DNA of 64,000 nucleotides from an uncultured Alphaproteobacteria bacterium (GCA_937776645.1 CALMRI010000032.1:1-64000); one strand, 5' to 3'. Positions 27,543-36,825 are shown, counted from the first letter of the stretch. The notes: generated by a model from the sequence alone, not told the origin. Made by a program: numbers and translations.

Positions 27543-28228
27543 GGCGATATTCCCTCCTGCTGGTTAATCGTCAACATTGGCGAGTGGGTCTCGGTCTCGG
27601 AGATGGTACGGGAGACACCCACCACCGGCGGCGTTGTTTCATAGTGGTACTGATATCGCCGAGAAGACCACCTCATCGCGTACCAGGGATCATTTAGCGG
27701 CCCCTACCCAAGAACCTCTCGTGTTCGATCCGCATGACCGGATTGAACACCCCGACGAAAACTGAGTCCATCACCTGCGCGGCGTTTTCGATCGGGAGTT
27801 CCATCAGGGCCGCGATTCTAGTCCCGGCTTTCGTCCGCGCGCTCGCGCCATTCGGCCAGGGCGGCAGCCCCCGAGCCGCTAACTTTGGGAAAACCCAAGA
27901 AATTGGTGACAAATGCATCCGTACGGGGAAGAGACGGTACAGTAGGAGATGGATTGGCTGTGCGGGCCGGCTGCTGACGGAGCTCAACCCGGCGCGGTCG
28001 CTCGACCCGCCGCACAGCGGGTGAGGAAAAGAACCAAACACCCAGACCTTGCCTGCGCGCGTGATTGTCCAGCATGGGGCTCCGGCCGGATGTCCCACTT
28101 TGGTCCGGTCTTCGTGGCTCGGCCCCCGCCTCGGCGCTTCTCTGCGGGCCGATGATTGACGCGGTCGAGCCGACTCCCGAGGCTTTCGCACAGTCGAACG
28201 AAGGATGTCGACGGACAGGGACGAATTC
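27543..28228. other. Gene-poor gap between amidase and phyH remnant
   Basis: About 690 bases with several overlapping frames but none with homology I can name. On the minus strand IAALMELPIENAAQVMD followed by FVGVFNPVMRIEHERF looks protein-like, ending at 27694, and could be the tail of a lost gene. The long minus-strand frame crossing this region is the antisense of phyH. Confidence 0.35.
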
Positions 28229-29028
28229 ATGTTGACGCATGACGAGGTCCGAACCTACCACCGGGACGGATGGGTCATTTCCCATCTCTTTCGCTTGAGC
28301 GAAGCCTAGGTCTCGGCGCTTCGCGGCGCGATGGATCAAATTCAGGCGGACAACCCCGACATCCTGCCCGACCGCCTCTCCAACTCGCATCTCGACGGCG
28401 CCGCACCCTACGGCGTGCGCGGTCAGAAGGCGTTTTACGATATCGCGCATGGTTCTCGCATCCTCGACATGGCCGAGGCGGTTCTTGGACCGGACCTGAT
28501 CCTCATGCTGACCCATCTTTTCTGCAAGCCGGCCGGCGGCAGTCGCGCCGTCCCGTGGCATCAGGACGGCCCGTTCTGGCCAGTCGATCCACTGGTCTCC
28601 TGCTCGGTCTGGGTCGCAATCGACAAGGTGGACGACGAGAACGGCGCGATGCGGGTGATCCCCGGCTCCCATCACGGCAACTATCGCGCGCATCACTTGG
28701 TCGAGGACCCGAACCTCAGCCTCAACCGCGAAATTGACCTCACGTATGAGGAAGAGCGCAAGGCGGTAACCATCGAGCTCAAGCCGGGCCAGGTCTCGCT
28801 GCACGATATCGGCCTGATCCACGGTTCGGGCGCGAACGCGTCACCGCGTCACCGCGCCGGCGCTCCGGCCTCGCTATCCGTTACATCCCGTCGACCGCCC
28901 ATATCCACCGCAAGCTGCCGAGCGCGGCGGCCGACTGGACAACCATGCCGGTGGAAGTGGTGCGCGGGGTAAACCGGAACGCCGGGAATGATTTCGCCGT
29001 GGGGGGTTTTGGGCGGGGTTGGGACTGA
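28229..29028 (+). pseudogene. Broken phytanoyl-CoA dioxygenase (PhyH) family gene
   Basis: An Fe(II)/2-oxoglutarate oxygenase carrying two independent lesions. It starts MLTHDEVRTYHRDGWVISHL, hits an in-frame TAG at 28307-28309 (codon 27), and then continues intact: metal ligands in WHQDGPFW and LHDIGLIHGSGAN. At 28838-28853 the octamer GCGTCACC is present twice in tandem; removing one copy restores the frame into RRRSGLAIRYIPSTAHIHRK and on to a stop at 29026. A shorter product from 28331 is open but would lack both ends. Confidence 0.88.
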
Positions 29029-29136
29029 CGCTAAACACTCGGGCTCGCTAGCGATTGGACAGTTGTTGTCGCGCGATAGGGTCATCCACCCTGGAATGAG
29101 TTTGGCAGCGTGGATTGAATGTCTGAAATCGACCTA

Positions 29137-29153
29137 TAGGGCACTGTGCCCTA
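29137..29153. promoter_or_regulatory. Perfect 17-base palindrome, operator-like
   Basis: TAGGGCAC-T-GTGCCCTA, two exact 8-base arms around a single T, 142 bases before the aldolase start. Symmetry and size suit a dimeric regulator such as a GntR or MarR protein, but none is encoded nearby. Confidence 0.4.
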
Positions 29154-29294
29154 CAAGGGGATTAACCGACCGATAGTGGGTCGACCACACCGCCAAAAAA
29201 AGGCACGCTGCACAAACCGCCGGGGCATCCACCCGGGCGCTGTCCTCAGCACCGGTAGGCCCGCTCAATTAAAAACAACACCGAAGGTGTGGCT

Positions 29295-30062
29295 ATGCGA
29301 TTTAACAAGATCAAGCAGATGTGGCGTGACGGTAAATGCGCGACCTTGGGCTGGCTCTCGGTGTCCCACGGACTCACGGCCGAGGTTATGGCGCGTCAAG
29401 GCTTCGATGCCCTGTGCATCGATTTGCAGCACGGGACCGCGGAATTGAATGACGTCCTGCCCATGCTGCAGGCCATATCGCAGACAGACACGGTCCCGGT
29501 GGTGCGCGTCGCGTGGAACGAGCCGGCGACTATAATGAAGGCCCTGGACCTCGGCGCATACGGCATCATCGTGCCGCTAGTCAATACGGCCGCGGAAGCG
29601 GCGATGGCGGTGGCCGCGTGCCGCTACCCGCCTGTCGGTATGCGCTCGATGGGCCCCGTGCGGGCCATCCATTATGGCGGTGCCGACTATGCGGCCCACG
29701 CGAGTGATGAGATCGTCATCATGGCCATGATCGAGACGAAGGAGGGCCTCGCGAACCTTGAGGCCATCTGCGCCACGCCCGGCCTCGACGCCGTTTACAT
29801 CGGGCCGGCCGACCTGTCGTTCGCGTTGGGTCTGGAACCACTCGGCGATAATCCCGACCCGCTCCATCTCGCCACCTGCGACAAGATCCTCGAGACCGCG
29901 CATAGGCACGGCATTAAGGCCGTCATGCATTGTGCCAGCGGGGCGTTTGCGGCGGGCGCCGTGCAGCGCGGCTTTGACATGGTGATGCTGACGTCTGATT
30001 TAGCCTGCATAATCGCCGGCGTAAGGCTGCAGCTCGACGCGTTGAAGGCTACAACATCCTGA
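29295..30062 (+). CDS. HpcH/HpaI family aldolase
   Basis: 255 residues, a class II metal-dependent pyruvate aldolase (2,4-dihydroxyhept-2-ene-dioate or 2-keto-3-deoxy-rhamnonate type). Typical blocks: LCIDLQHGTAELNDVLPMLQ, LGAYGIIVPLVNTAAEA, the metal-binding Glu in MAMIETKEGLANLEAI and Asp in YIGPADLSFALG. The ATG at 29295 has GAAGG seven bases upstream; a GTG six bases earlier is in frame. It would cleave a 4-hydroxy-2-oxoacid to pyruvate plus an aldehyde. Confidence 0.9.
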   Translation: MRFNKIKQMWRDGKCATLGWLSVSHGLTAEVMARQGFDALCIDLQHGTAELNDVLPMLQAISQTDTVPVVRVAWNEPATIMKALDLGAYGIIVPLVNTAAEAAMAVAACRYPPVGMRSMGPVRAIHYGGADYAAHASDEIVIMAMIETKEGLANLEAICATPGLDAVYIGPADLSFALGLEPLGDNPDPLHLATCDKILETAHRHGIKAVMHCASGAFAAGAVQRGFDMVMLTSDLACIIAGVRLQLDALKATTS

Positions 30063-30233
30063 ACATGACGAAGGACGATAACCCGTACGATCTCCTAAAT
30101 GCCCTCACCGGGCTTGAGCAAACCCGATAACCGGTTAAATCTTTTTTTCGCGGTGATTGAATACCCGGGGGAACATTAGCGGGTTCTTTTGCGGCGGTAT
30201 CGGCGGCGGTATAATCTCGACGTTGAGGCTGCC

Positions 30234-30551
30234 TCATTCCTCGAAGCCGCGTCGGTAAGATGGTTTCTTTAGCGGCACCGTTGAGTTGGGCCGCACCGCT
30301 TCTTCGACGCCATCTTCGAGTTTTTCCGCCAGTTTCACATTCTAGGGCATGACGTAGGAGCGCGGCTCGATCGCGTCGTCGAGGCGGAGCCAAAGATAGC
30401 TCGCCTTGCCTTCGCCGAAGCTGGCCGAGAGCAGGACTAGGCTATCGGCTTGGCGCTCATACCACTCGAAATTCATCGGCCTCGGCTTGCTCAGCACCTC
30501 GATGATTTGGATGTGGACCAGCGACCGTATCCAGTGCCGGATAAACGATGA
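30234..30551 (-). pseudogene. Conserved-looking hypothetical gene interrupted by TAG
   Basis: The minus strand encodes RHWIRSLVHIQIIEVLSKPR, then MNFEWYERQADSLVLLSASF, GEGKASYLWLRLDDAIEPRS and YVMP, an in-frame TAG (30342-30344), and then NVKLAEKLEDGVEEAVRPNS up to SYRRGFEE and a true stop. The stop codon probably replaced a Trp codon (TGG to TAG). The 5' end is lost behind an in-frame TGA near 30552, where the CoA-transferase gene starts on the other strand. I do not recognise the family; the strong protein character on both sides argues for a decayed gene. Confidence 0.5.
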
Positions 30552-30635
30552 TCACCTGCCATGGCGGATGTATTCTCAGCGCCCGCTGCGCTAACGTCCA
30601 GCCCAGATCTTCCGGACGGTGATTGGAGCGCGGTG

Positions 30636-31820
30636 ATGAGCGGAGTGTTGGACGGTATCCGGGTACTTGATTTTGGTCGCTTCATCGCCGGGCCGTTTTG
30701 CGGCATGCTGTTGGGTGACATGGGCGCTGAGGTGATCCGTGTCGACCGGCTCGACGGTAGCGAGGATCGCTTTTTGGTGCCGGTGGCGGAGTCCGGCGAG
30801 GGCCCACTTTTCCTGGCGCTTAACCGAAACAAACGCTCGCTTACCCTGAACCCGACCAAACCCGAGGGCCGGGAGATCGTGCGCCAGTTGGTCAAGAGTG
30901 CTGATGTTGTGATCGCCAACCTGCCGCAACCGACCCTGGTTTCCATGGGGATCGACTATGAAACCTTAAAGACGATCAAGGAGGATATCATCCTGACCAC
31001 GGTCACCGCATATGGTAATGGCGGCCCGTATAGTGAGCGGGTCGGCTTCGATGGCGTCGCCCAGGCACTGGCAGGCGCCACGTATCACGGGGGACGCCCA
31101 AGCGACCCGATGAAATCCTTCGTGCCCTTCGCCGATTTCGGCACTGCCTCGTTAGCGGCCTTCGGCACCATGGCGGCCTTGTACGAGCGCCAGAAGACAG
31201 GACAAGGACAGCTTGTCGAGGGTGCCCTGACCCGCACGGTCATGGCCTTCAATATCGGGTTGCTCGGCGAGGAAGCCGTCTTGGGGACCGACCGACCCGG
31301 CTATGGCAATCGCGGCTACAGCTCGGGCCCAAGCGATGCCTTCAAAACCAAGGACGGCGCGGTGATGGTTCAGATCATCGGCCCGGCGATGTTCAAGCGC
31401 TGGGCCGACCTGATGGGTGAGGAGCATTGGTTGACCGACCCGCGCTTCGCCACCGACATGGATCGGGGCGATAATGGTGAGTTGCTCAGCGCCCGGATGC
31501 AGGTGTGGTGTATGGACAAGGCGACCAAGGAAGTCCTCGACGCGTTAGACGAAGCCCGCATCCCCTGTGGCCCAGTGCTTAGCGCCAAGCAAACCCTTGA
31601 AGATCCGCATATCAAGGCGATGGATTTCCTTCAGGCCATGGAATTCCCTGGCATGGACAAGCCGGCGGCAATCACTACCACGCCGGTCAAACTCTCCCGG
31701 ACCCCTGGGACCATCCGCCAGCGTACCGCCATGTTGGGCGAGCATACCGACGAAATCCTAGCCGAGCTTGGCTACGATGCTGGCGCAATCGCGAGCCTGC
31801 ACGAGAAACGGGTGGCTTAG
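30636..31820 (+). CDS. CaiB/BaiF family III CoA-transferase
   Basis: 394 residues from MSGVLDGIRVLDFGRFIAGP, the standard family start, with GGAG eleven bases upstream; the longer frame from 30561 is rejected. Blocks: FCGMLLGDMGAEVIRVDR, NRNKRSLTLNPTKPEGREI, ILTTVTAYGNGGPYSERVG, catalytic Asp in VPFADFGTASLAAFGTM, and IPCGPVLSAKQTLEDPH. Spacing and strand leave it unlinked to an obvious operon. A 154-base inverted-repeat element lies 31 bases behind its stop. Confidence 0.92.
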   Translation: MSGVLDGIRVLDFGRFIAGPFCGMLLGDMGAEVIRVDRLDGSEDRFLVPVAESGEGPLFLALNRNKRSLTLNPTKPEGREIVRQLVKSADVVIANLPQPTLVSMGIDYETLKTIKEDIILTTVTAYGNGGPYSERVGFDGVAQALAGATYHGGRPSDPMKSFVPFADFGTASLAAFGTMAALYERQKTGQGQLVEGALTRTVMAFNIGLLGEEAVLGTDRPGYGNRGYSSGPSDAFKTKDGAVMVQIIGPAMFKRWADLMGEEHWLTDPRFATDMDRGDNGELLSARMQVWCMDKATKEVLDALDEARIPCGPVLSAKQTLEDPHIKAMDFLQAMEFPGMDKPAAITTTPVKLSRTPGTIRQRTAMLGEHTDEILAELGYDAGAIASLHEKRVA

Positions 31821-31851
31821 GCGAGGTCTAAAGTACTGGTTCCACCAGAAG

Positions 31852-32005
31852 CCTTCGAGACCCCAGATTCAGTTGAGGGTAGGCAGCGCGAAAGCACCCT
31901 CCTCAGGGTTAGTCAATTGTTAAAAGAGGGATTTCTCCAACCGCTCTCACCCTAAGGGGGGCGAAGTGAGCAGTCCTTCCATGACTGAATCTGGGGTCTC
32001 GAAGG
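31852..32005. repeat. MITE-like element with 22-base perfect terminal inverted repeats
   Basis: Bases 31852-31873 (starting CCTTCGAGACCCCAG) are the exact reverse complement of 31984-32005 (ending GGGGTCTCGAAGG). The arms extend about five more bases with two mismatches. The 110-base core has no ORF. Size and symmetry fit a non-autonomous insertion (MITE) or a very large bidirectional hairpin between a rightward and a leftward gene end. No target duplication is clear and no second copy exists in this window. Confidence 0.75.
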
Positions 32006-32020
32006 GCTCTGTCCGCCATA

Positions 32021-32823
32021 TTAACCAAACTCAGACCTAACCCCCGCGTTCTCACACGCAATGGTAAGCATGCCGGAGACATCGAGATGGCCATAGGTCT
32101 CGGCGGCCCGGTTCACCGCCGCCGCCCCTGCGGGAATCGGTGCGCCCGCCTCTTCCGCCATCGCCGCAGCAAGTCGAAGATCCTTGGCGGACAGCCGGAT
32201 CGCGAAACCGGGCTCGGTGTCGCCGCGCAACACCTTGGTTGGCCAATAATCGGCGATAAAACCATTATGACCGATGCCGCCGGTCAGGATCGGATGCAAG
32301 GTTTCCAGCGCCAATCCCATCTTCAACCCCAGCGCCTTCACCTCGGCGCTGAGCTGGCAGGTTGACTGACCCAACAGGTTCAGCACCAGCTTCATGGCTA
32401 TACCGGTCCCCCACAACTCCGCAGTGATGGATATCCGTGCCCATGGCGTCGAGATAGGGTTTGGTGCGGATAAAATCCTCTGGCGCCGCGCCGACCATGA
32501 ACATCAGGGTTCCGTCGGCGGCATTCGCGGGGGGCCGGCCCACGGGGGCGTCGATGAAGCTGCAGCCCTTGGCGGTCAACGCCGCCGGGACCAAGCAAAC
32601 AGGCCTCGACGTCGGGAGAGTCGGGCAGCATGGTTAGGATCGCGTCGACATCGCCAGAAAAGCTTGCGATGTCCGCAACCACCCGGACCCTGGCCGCCGC
32701 CGCACGGTTCCGCGCGGACTGGACAGCGTCGAGCCCGAGCACCGTGAACCCCGACCGTGCCAGGCTCGCCGCCATGCCGCCGCCCATGTTACCCAGGCCG
32801 ATCACCCCTATCGGATTTGCCAT
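32021..32823 (-). pseudogene. Broken 3-hydroxyisobutyrate-dehydrogenase-type gene
   Basis: A beta-hydroxyacid dehydrogenase in three frames. Frame one gives the start MANPIGVIGLGNMGGGMAAS and ILTMLPDSPDVEACLLG. Frame two resumes at TAKGCSFIDAPVGR through TDIHHCGVVG; roughly 25 family residues between them are missing, so a deletion lies near 32595. Frame three gives TGIAMKLVLNLLG, the KVLRGDTEPGFAIRLSAKDL core with the catalytic Lys region, and the end. The second shift is one extra base in a run of five C (32408-32412). Clearly non-functional as read. Confidence 0.85.
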
Positions 32824-33113
32824 CTGTCCCTCCGGTCCGCTTGACGTCCATGTTCAGCTTTGATCATAGCGCGGGACAGTTTCCGGCGATCAAATCTTTA
32901 TCGTCTTCCTCGCGAACGGATGACCTGTCGGCGTGTTCGAGGCGAAAAGAAAGTTGGAGGAAGAGGACCAAGGCCCCCGCTTGCACGAGGGCGGTGGCTC
33001 TCCCTCTGTGCCCCTGCGATCATCACACATGTATGCCACCCCATGCTTGCCGGGCGACGTAGGTCGGTTACGCTCGGCTAAATGCATCAAGATGCCAAAA
33101 AGGAGATCAACCA

Positions 33114-34136
33114 ATGACCGCGCGCTCTGACAATCAAGACTGGCTAGCCACGGTCGAGGAGGAAATCTTGGAGCCAGATCTACCGATCTGTGACCCACAT
33201 CACCACCTCTGGGACGGCGCGAGCCAGCATATCCAGCCGCGTTACCTGCTGGACGAGATCCTCGAGGACGTCAGCGGCGGCCATAACATCGTCTCGACGG
33301 TTTTCATCGAATGCGGCGCCATGTTCAAGCAAGACGGTCCGGAACATCTGCGGCCGGTTGGCGAGACTGAATTCGTCAACGGCATCGCCGCGATGAGCGC
33401 GTCAGGGAGATATGGCAAGACACGGGTGGCGGCCGGGATCATTGGCACTGTGGATTTGCGCATCGGCGCGTTGGCCGGCAAGGTTTTAGACGCCCATATC
33501 GCCGCTGGTCGCGGACGGTTTCGCGGGATTCGCCGAGCCATTGCCTGGGACGCGGCGCCGGAGATTCGCAATCACCGCACCGACCCGCCGCAGAGCGTGA
33601 TGATGCAGGAGGATTACCGCCGTGGCTTCGCCGAGCTGGGGCCGCGTGGCATGACCTTTGAGGCTTGGTGCTATCACAGGCAAATCCCCGAGGTGACCGA
33701 TCTCGCCCGCGCTTTCCCGGACACCACGATCATCCTGGATCATTTCGGCGGCCCGCTTGGCACCGGCCCCTATACCGGCAAGGCCGATGAGGTCTTTGCT
33801 ACCTGGAAGCCGATGGTTACCGAGCTGGCGAGCTGCCCGAACGTGATGGCTAAACTTGGCGGCATCAACATGGACGTCAACGGCTTTGCCTGGGACGAAA
33901 AGCCCAAGCCGCCGACTAGCCAGGAGCTTGCCGATGCGACACGGCATTACTACGATTTCACCATCGAAGCCTTCGGCGTCGAGCGCTGCATGTTCGAGTC
34001 GAACTTCCCGGTCGACAAATTGAGCTGTAGCTATCCGGTGCTCTGGAATACCTTCAAGCGGATCGCCTCCGGCGCTTCGGCGGCGGAGAAGGCGGCCCTG
34101 TTCCACGACACGGCGGCGCGGGTCTACAGCCTCTAG
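33114..34136 (+). CDS. Amidohydrolase family protein (TIM-barrel, LigI-like)
   Basis: 340 residues. The metal-binding start ICDPHHHLWDGAS, ILDHFGGPLG in the middle, and MFESNFPVDKLSCSYPVLWN at the end match the 2-pyrone-4,6-dicarboxylate lactonase/L-fucono-lactonase branch of the amidohydrolase superfamily. It likely hydrolyses a lactone or a related cyclic ester in the cytosol. A perfect AAGGAGAT ribosome site is present. No dioxygenase or lignin-pathway genes are adjacent. Confidence 0.9.
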   Translation: MTARSDNQDWLATVEEEILEPDLPICDPHHHLWDGASQHIQPRYLLDEILEDVSGGHNIVSTVFIECGAMFKQDGPEHLRPVGETEFVNGIAAMSASGRYGKTRVAAGIIGTVDLRIGALAGKVLDAHIAAGRGRFRGIRRAIAWDAAPEIRNHRTDPPQSVMMQEDYRRGFAELGPRGMTFEAWCYHRQIPEVTDLARAFPDTTIILDHFGGPLGTGPYTGKADEVFATWKPMVTELASCPNVMAKLGGINMDVNGFAWDEKPKPPTSQELADATRHYYDFTIEAFGVERCMFESNFPVDKLSCSYPVLWNTFKRIASGASAAEKAALFHDTAARVYSL

Positions 34137-34262
34137 CGTCTGGTTGGCGCGGAGGCCGTCAGCCTGGCCAAGTCTCCGGAACGCTGGTGGCCAGCCAGGG
34201 CACCACGTTAAGTGGTATCACGTAAGCTAACCAATTGATCTGCAACACAAAACTCCTTTTTA

Positions 34263-34934
34263 ATGGGTTTTGTGGTAGACAAAATGGTAGGCACTTTCGT
34301 TACGCAGTTTATACCTGTATCCGTAAGCGCGGACGTTTTCTACTTCAGCCGACACGTGCCGGTTGATGTAAGAGCGCATTACGGGTTCGGGCGTATCGTT
34401 CGGTCTCTCCGCACCAAGTCACAAAGCCGTGCCGTAAAGACTGTGCGATCGTGTGGCCGGAGCATCTTGAACAAGCTTGGGCGAATATCAGGCTGCAGCA
34501 CCTGGGTGTGCTGTCGCTGCCACCCGTTGTTCATCAGCAAAACGAATATGTTGGCCCGAAGGTCAGTGACGCACTTGAGACCTACCTTGCACTTAAGGGA
34601 GCAGGTAAAGGTGACCTGTTCTTCACCACGAACAGACGCGCTGTGTCCTATCTGATCGAGGCTTTGAGCGATCAACCAATTGATCAGTACACCAGCACTG
34701 ATGCCTCTAAGTTTCGTGACATCCTTTTTGCGAGGAAACTCTCCAGCAACTCCGTCAAACGTGGCTTCAGCGTGATCAAGGCGCTGGTGCAACTGAACCT
34801 GAGCAGAAAACGGCATAACCACGCCCAACGCTTGTTAAGAACACTTATCTGCCTTCACGTGACGATGTGAGGAAACGCCTACCTATTCGGGTAGAGGACA
34901 TTCACCGCATTCAACTGGGCGTAAGAGGTGGGCG
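34263..34934 (+). pseudogene. Truncated, frameshifted tyrosine recombinase (integrase) remnant
   Basis: The first frame gives FYFSRHVPVDVRAHYGFGRI and RSLRTKSQSRAVKT, the usual N-terminal region of site-specific integrases. A second frame gives DLFFTTNRRAVSYLIEALS, SSNSVKRGFSVIKALVQLN (core-binding domain), and a third SRDDVRKRLPIRVEDIHRIQ. The catalytic domain with the R-H-R-Y residues is absent: the sequence stops where a methyltransferase fragment begins on the other strand. No tRNA or att repeat is visible nearby. A relic of an integrated element. Confidence 0.75.
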
Positions 34935-35095
34935 CTGAGTGCCCCGGTGCCGCAACCGGCATCGAGAATGCGGTCGCCATCCGACAATCCGACAAAATTG
35001 ACATAAGGCTCCGCGAGCCTGCGGCTCCAGCGTCCCATCAATAGTTCATAGCTGTCGCCGCTGACGGAAACGAAGGTCGAAGGCGTCGAAAACAT
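34883..35095 (-). pseudogene. N-terminal fragment of a class I SAM methyltransferase
   Basis: 70 residues with the SAM-binding motif I in DRILDAGCGTGALSAHLL, after which homology stops at about base 34920 and the frame ends in unrelated RPVECGECPLPE. The remaining two thirds of the domain are missing. The start has a GAGGTAAG ribosome site. It follows the 82-residue ORF by five bases, so the parent gene was the third gene of the homocysteine-methyltransferase unit. Confidence 0.75.
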
Positions 35096-35100
35096 CTAGC

Positions 35101-35349
35101 TTACCTCAAAAAGAAGGTTGAAAGGGGTGGGGCACTGAGGTTGCGGCAAACGATCTCAATCGGCCAGGTGTACTCCTCCTCGATGCTGCGTGTGGAGTTT
35201 CCAGCCCGGACTGCAGCTTGATCGCCACCAAGAATGTGAAGGTTAAATTTTGGCGGCTCGCTAGAAACCCGACGCGGCCAGCATTGTTCGATAGCGGCGC
35301 CGTGCGCCGGGGCGGACTCGGTACCGGTGGATGTGGCGGAATTGCTCAA
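35101..35349 (-). CDS. Hypothetical protein, 82 residues
   Basis: A TTG-initiated frame whose start overlaps the TGA of the upstream homocysteine S-methyltransferase gene (ATTGA), suggesting translational coupling. The product is polar, with no membrane segment, signal or family I can name; it includes FNLHILGGDQAAVRAGNSTR. It may be a real small protein or a run-on of the operon. Confidence 0.35.
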   Translation of the reverse strand: MSNSATSTGTESAPAHGAAIEQCWPRRVSSEPPKFNLHILGGDQAAVRAGNSTRSIEEEYTWPIEIVCRNLSAPPLSTFFLR

Positions 35350-36257
35350 TTCAAGCTCTCCTTTAGCCTCGCGATATAGTTTGGGCCAATCTCACAGCAT
35401 CCGCCAACCACCTTGGCGCCGGCGGAGATCCAGTCGCGGGCATGATCGAGATAACTGTCCGGCGTGATGTCGTGACGATGGCCCCTTTTCCTTTTCGAGA
35501 GGCCCCGGCTGACTATCTCGAGATTGTCGATGTGGTGAAAGCCGTTGGCGTAGCCGCCGATCGAGAAATCACCCAGTGCCGCTAGCTTCGGCATCACGGC
35601 GGTGATGCTCTCGGCGGCGCAGCAATTCACCAGGAAACCTGAGACCGGCAGCCCATCCAAGAGAGCGACAGCTTCCTCGATGGTTTCACCGCTGCGCAAC
35701 TTGTCAGAGCCACGATCATTCAACGTCCAGGAGACCCAAATCGGCTTGCCGTGAGGGGCCGCCCCGCGCACCGTGCCAAGCGCCTCCGCCGCCGTCGACA
35801 TGGTCTCGCAAATGAAGAAATCCACATGTGGCGCCAAAACGCCAGCCAACTCGCCTATCTGTGCTTGCAGATCATCAATCTCGTGGACCATATCGGGACG
35901 GTAGGACCGATCCATCGGCGGCAGGGAGCCGGCAATCAACACCGGCTCGCCACAATTCTTCCGCGCCTGGCCCGCAAGCTCACCGGCCAAATTGTTAAAA
36001 CTCTCGAAATGTTCCTCATAGCCGAACTTGCGTAGTCGTTCGCGGCCGGAGGAGTAGGTGTTGGTGATGATGATGTGGGCGCCGGCGCGGATATATTCCT
36101 CATGCACCTGCCGAACCAGATCCGGTGCGTTCAACAAGGCGGCGGCCGACCACAGCTCACTCGGCTCCTTCGCGCCTCGGTTCTCCAGCTCCATGCCCAT
36201 GCCGCCATCCATTATGACTACGCCCTCGGGCAGATCCACTCTTGGGATATCGCTCAT
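35346..36257 (-). CDS. Homocysteine S-methyltransferase family protein
   Basis: 303 residues. The MMUM/BHMT-type barrel begins VVIMDGGMGMELENRGAKEP. The zinc-binding cysteines are in FLVNCCAAES and VVGGCCEIGPNYI, the canonical C...CC arrangement. It would transfer a methyl group from S-methylmethionine, a betaine or a related donor to homocysteine. The start MSDIPRVDLPEG at 36257 follows GAGAGGACGGACGG; the frame opens at 36329. A remnant of a second copy lies directly upstream. Confidence 0.9.
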   Translation of the reverse strand: MSDIPRVDLPEGVVIMDGGMGMELENRGAKEPSELWSAAALLNAPDLVRQVHEEYIRAGAHIIITNTYSSGRERLRKFGYEEHFESFNNLAGELAGQARKNCGEPVLIAGSLPPMDRSYRPDMVHEIDDLQAQIGELAGVLAPHVDFFICETMSTAAEALGTVRGAAPHGKPIWVSWTLNDRGSDKLRSGETIEEAVALLDGLPVSGFLVNCCAAESITAVMPKLAALGDFSIGGYANGFHHIDNLEIVSRGLSKRKRGHRHDITPDSYLDHARDWISAGAKVVGGCCEIGPNYIARLKESLN

Positions 36258-36282
36258 TCCGTCCGTCCTCTCACCACAGCAC

Positions 36283-36418
36283 CTACCACAACCGCGAAAT
36301 ATGCTCCGGGCCGATTTCACAATGCCCACCGATTAAGCGCGCGCCGACATCTAACCAGACGGGGGTATAGGTCTCGGCATCCCATTTCAACAACCTAGCC
36401 CGTGTGAGCGGATGTTAA
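36283..36418 (-). pseudogene. C-terminal remnant of a second homocysteine S-methyltransferase
   Basis: The minus strand reads RARLLKWDAETYTPVWLDVG and ARLIGGHCEIGPEHISRLW before a TAG. It parallels the end of the intact neighbour (WISAGAKVVGGCCEIGPNYI), with one zinc cysteine changed to His (GGHC). Only about 45 residues remain; the 5' part is gone. It lies 26 bases before the intact gene, as expected for a tandem duplicate that decayed. Confidence 0.7.
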
Positions 36419-36825
36419 CTAAAATCACGCCGCCGCAACCGCGTGTATGGGTTGTGCGAATCCCGGCGTTTCTGTGCGCCCGTCTGCCCCCCAAATAGCG
36501 TCAATTTGCGTAGACATCAAACCACTGGCGCGGGTTGGATTGGCGGCGTCGACAGAAATTTTGGGTCCGGGGAGGTAAAATGGATTTGGCAGTCAAGTGG
36601 CGACAAACTCCGTTGGTGCAGCATCAGAGGGAGCCCGGGGCCAAAGTGTAGTCCATGGAAATAACTAAGCCGCCTTATCCGCCTCCGTCTCCCACCTGAT
36701 CAGTCTGGATACCTGCTCGAGGTAAGCGCGAGTTCTGCCGACTCGTCTGGAAGCGTACGAAAATGACGGTCTGATTTTCGAAAAAGAAATTTCTGAAAGC
36801 ATAAAGCGAGACCATCGGCAGCTCT
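36419..36825. other. Gap at the left edge of the transporter island
   Basis: About 400 bases without a recognisable gene. The minus strand just downstream of the ATPase stop reads RTRAYLEQVSRLIRWETEAD before a TAG at 36670, protein-like but unidentified, possibly the end of a disrupted gene. Confidence 0.35.

Noticed and set aside
27818-28822. 334-codon minus-strand frame across phyH
   Set aside because: Antisense of the phyH coding sequence; open only because of high GC.
34137-34262. tRNA or att site before the integrase remnant
   Set aside because: No cloverleaf, T-loop or direct repeat could be found in the 126 bases.
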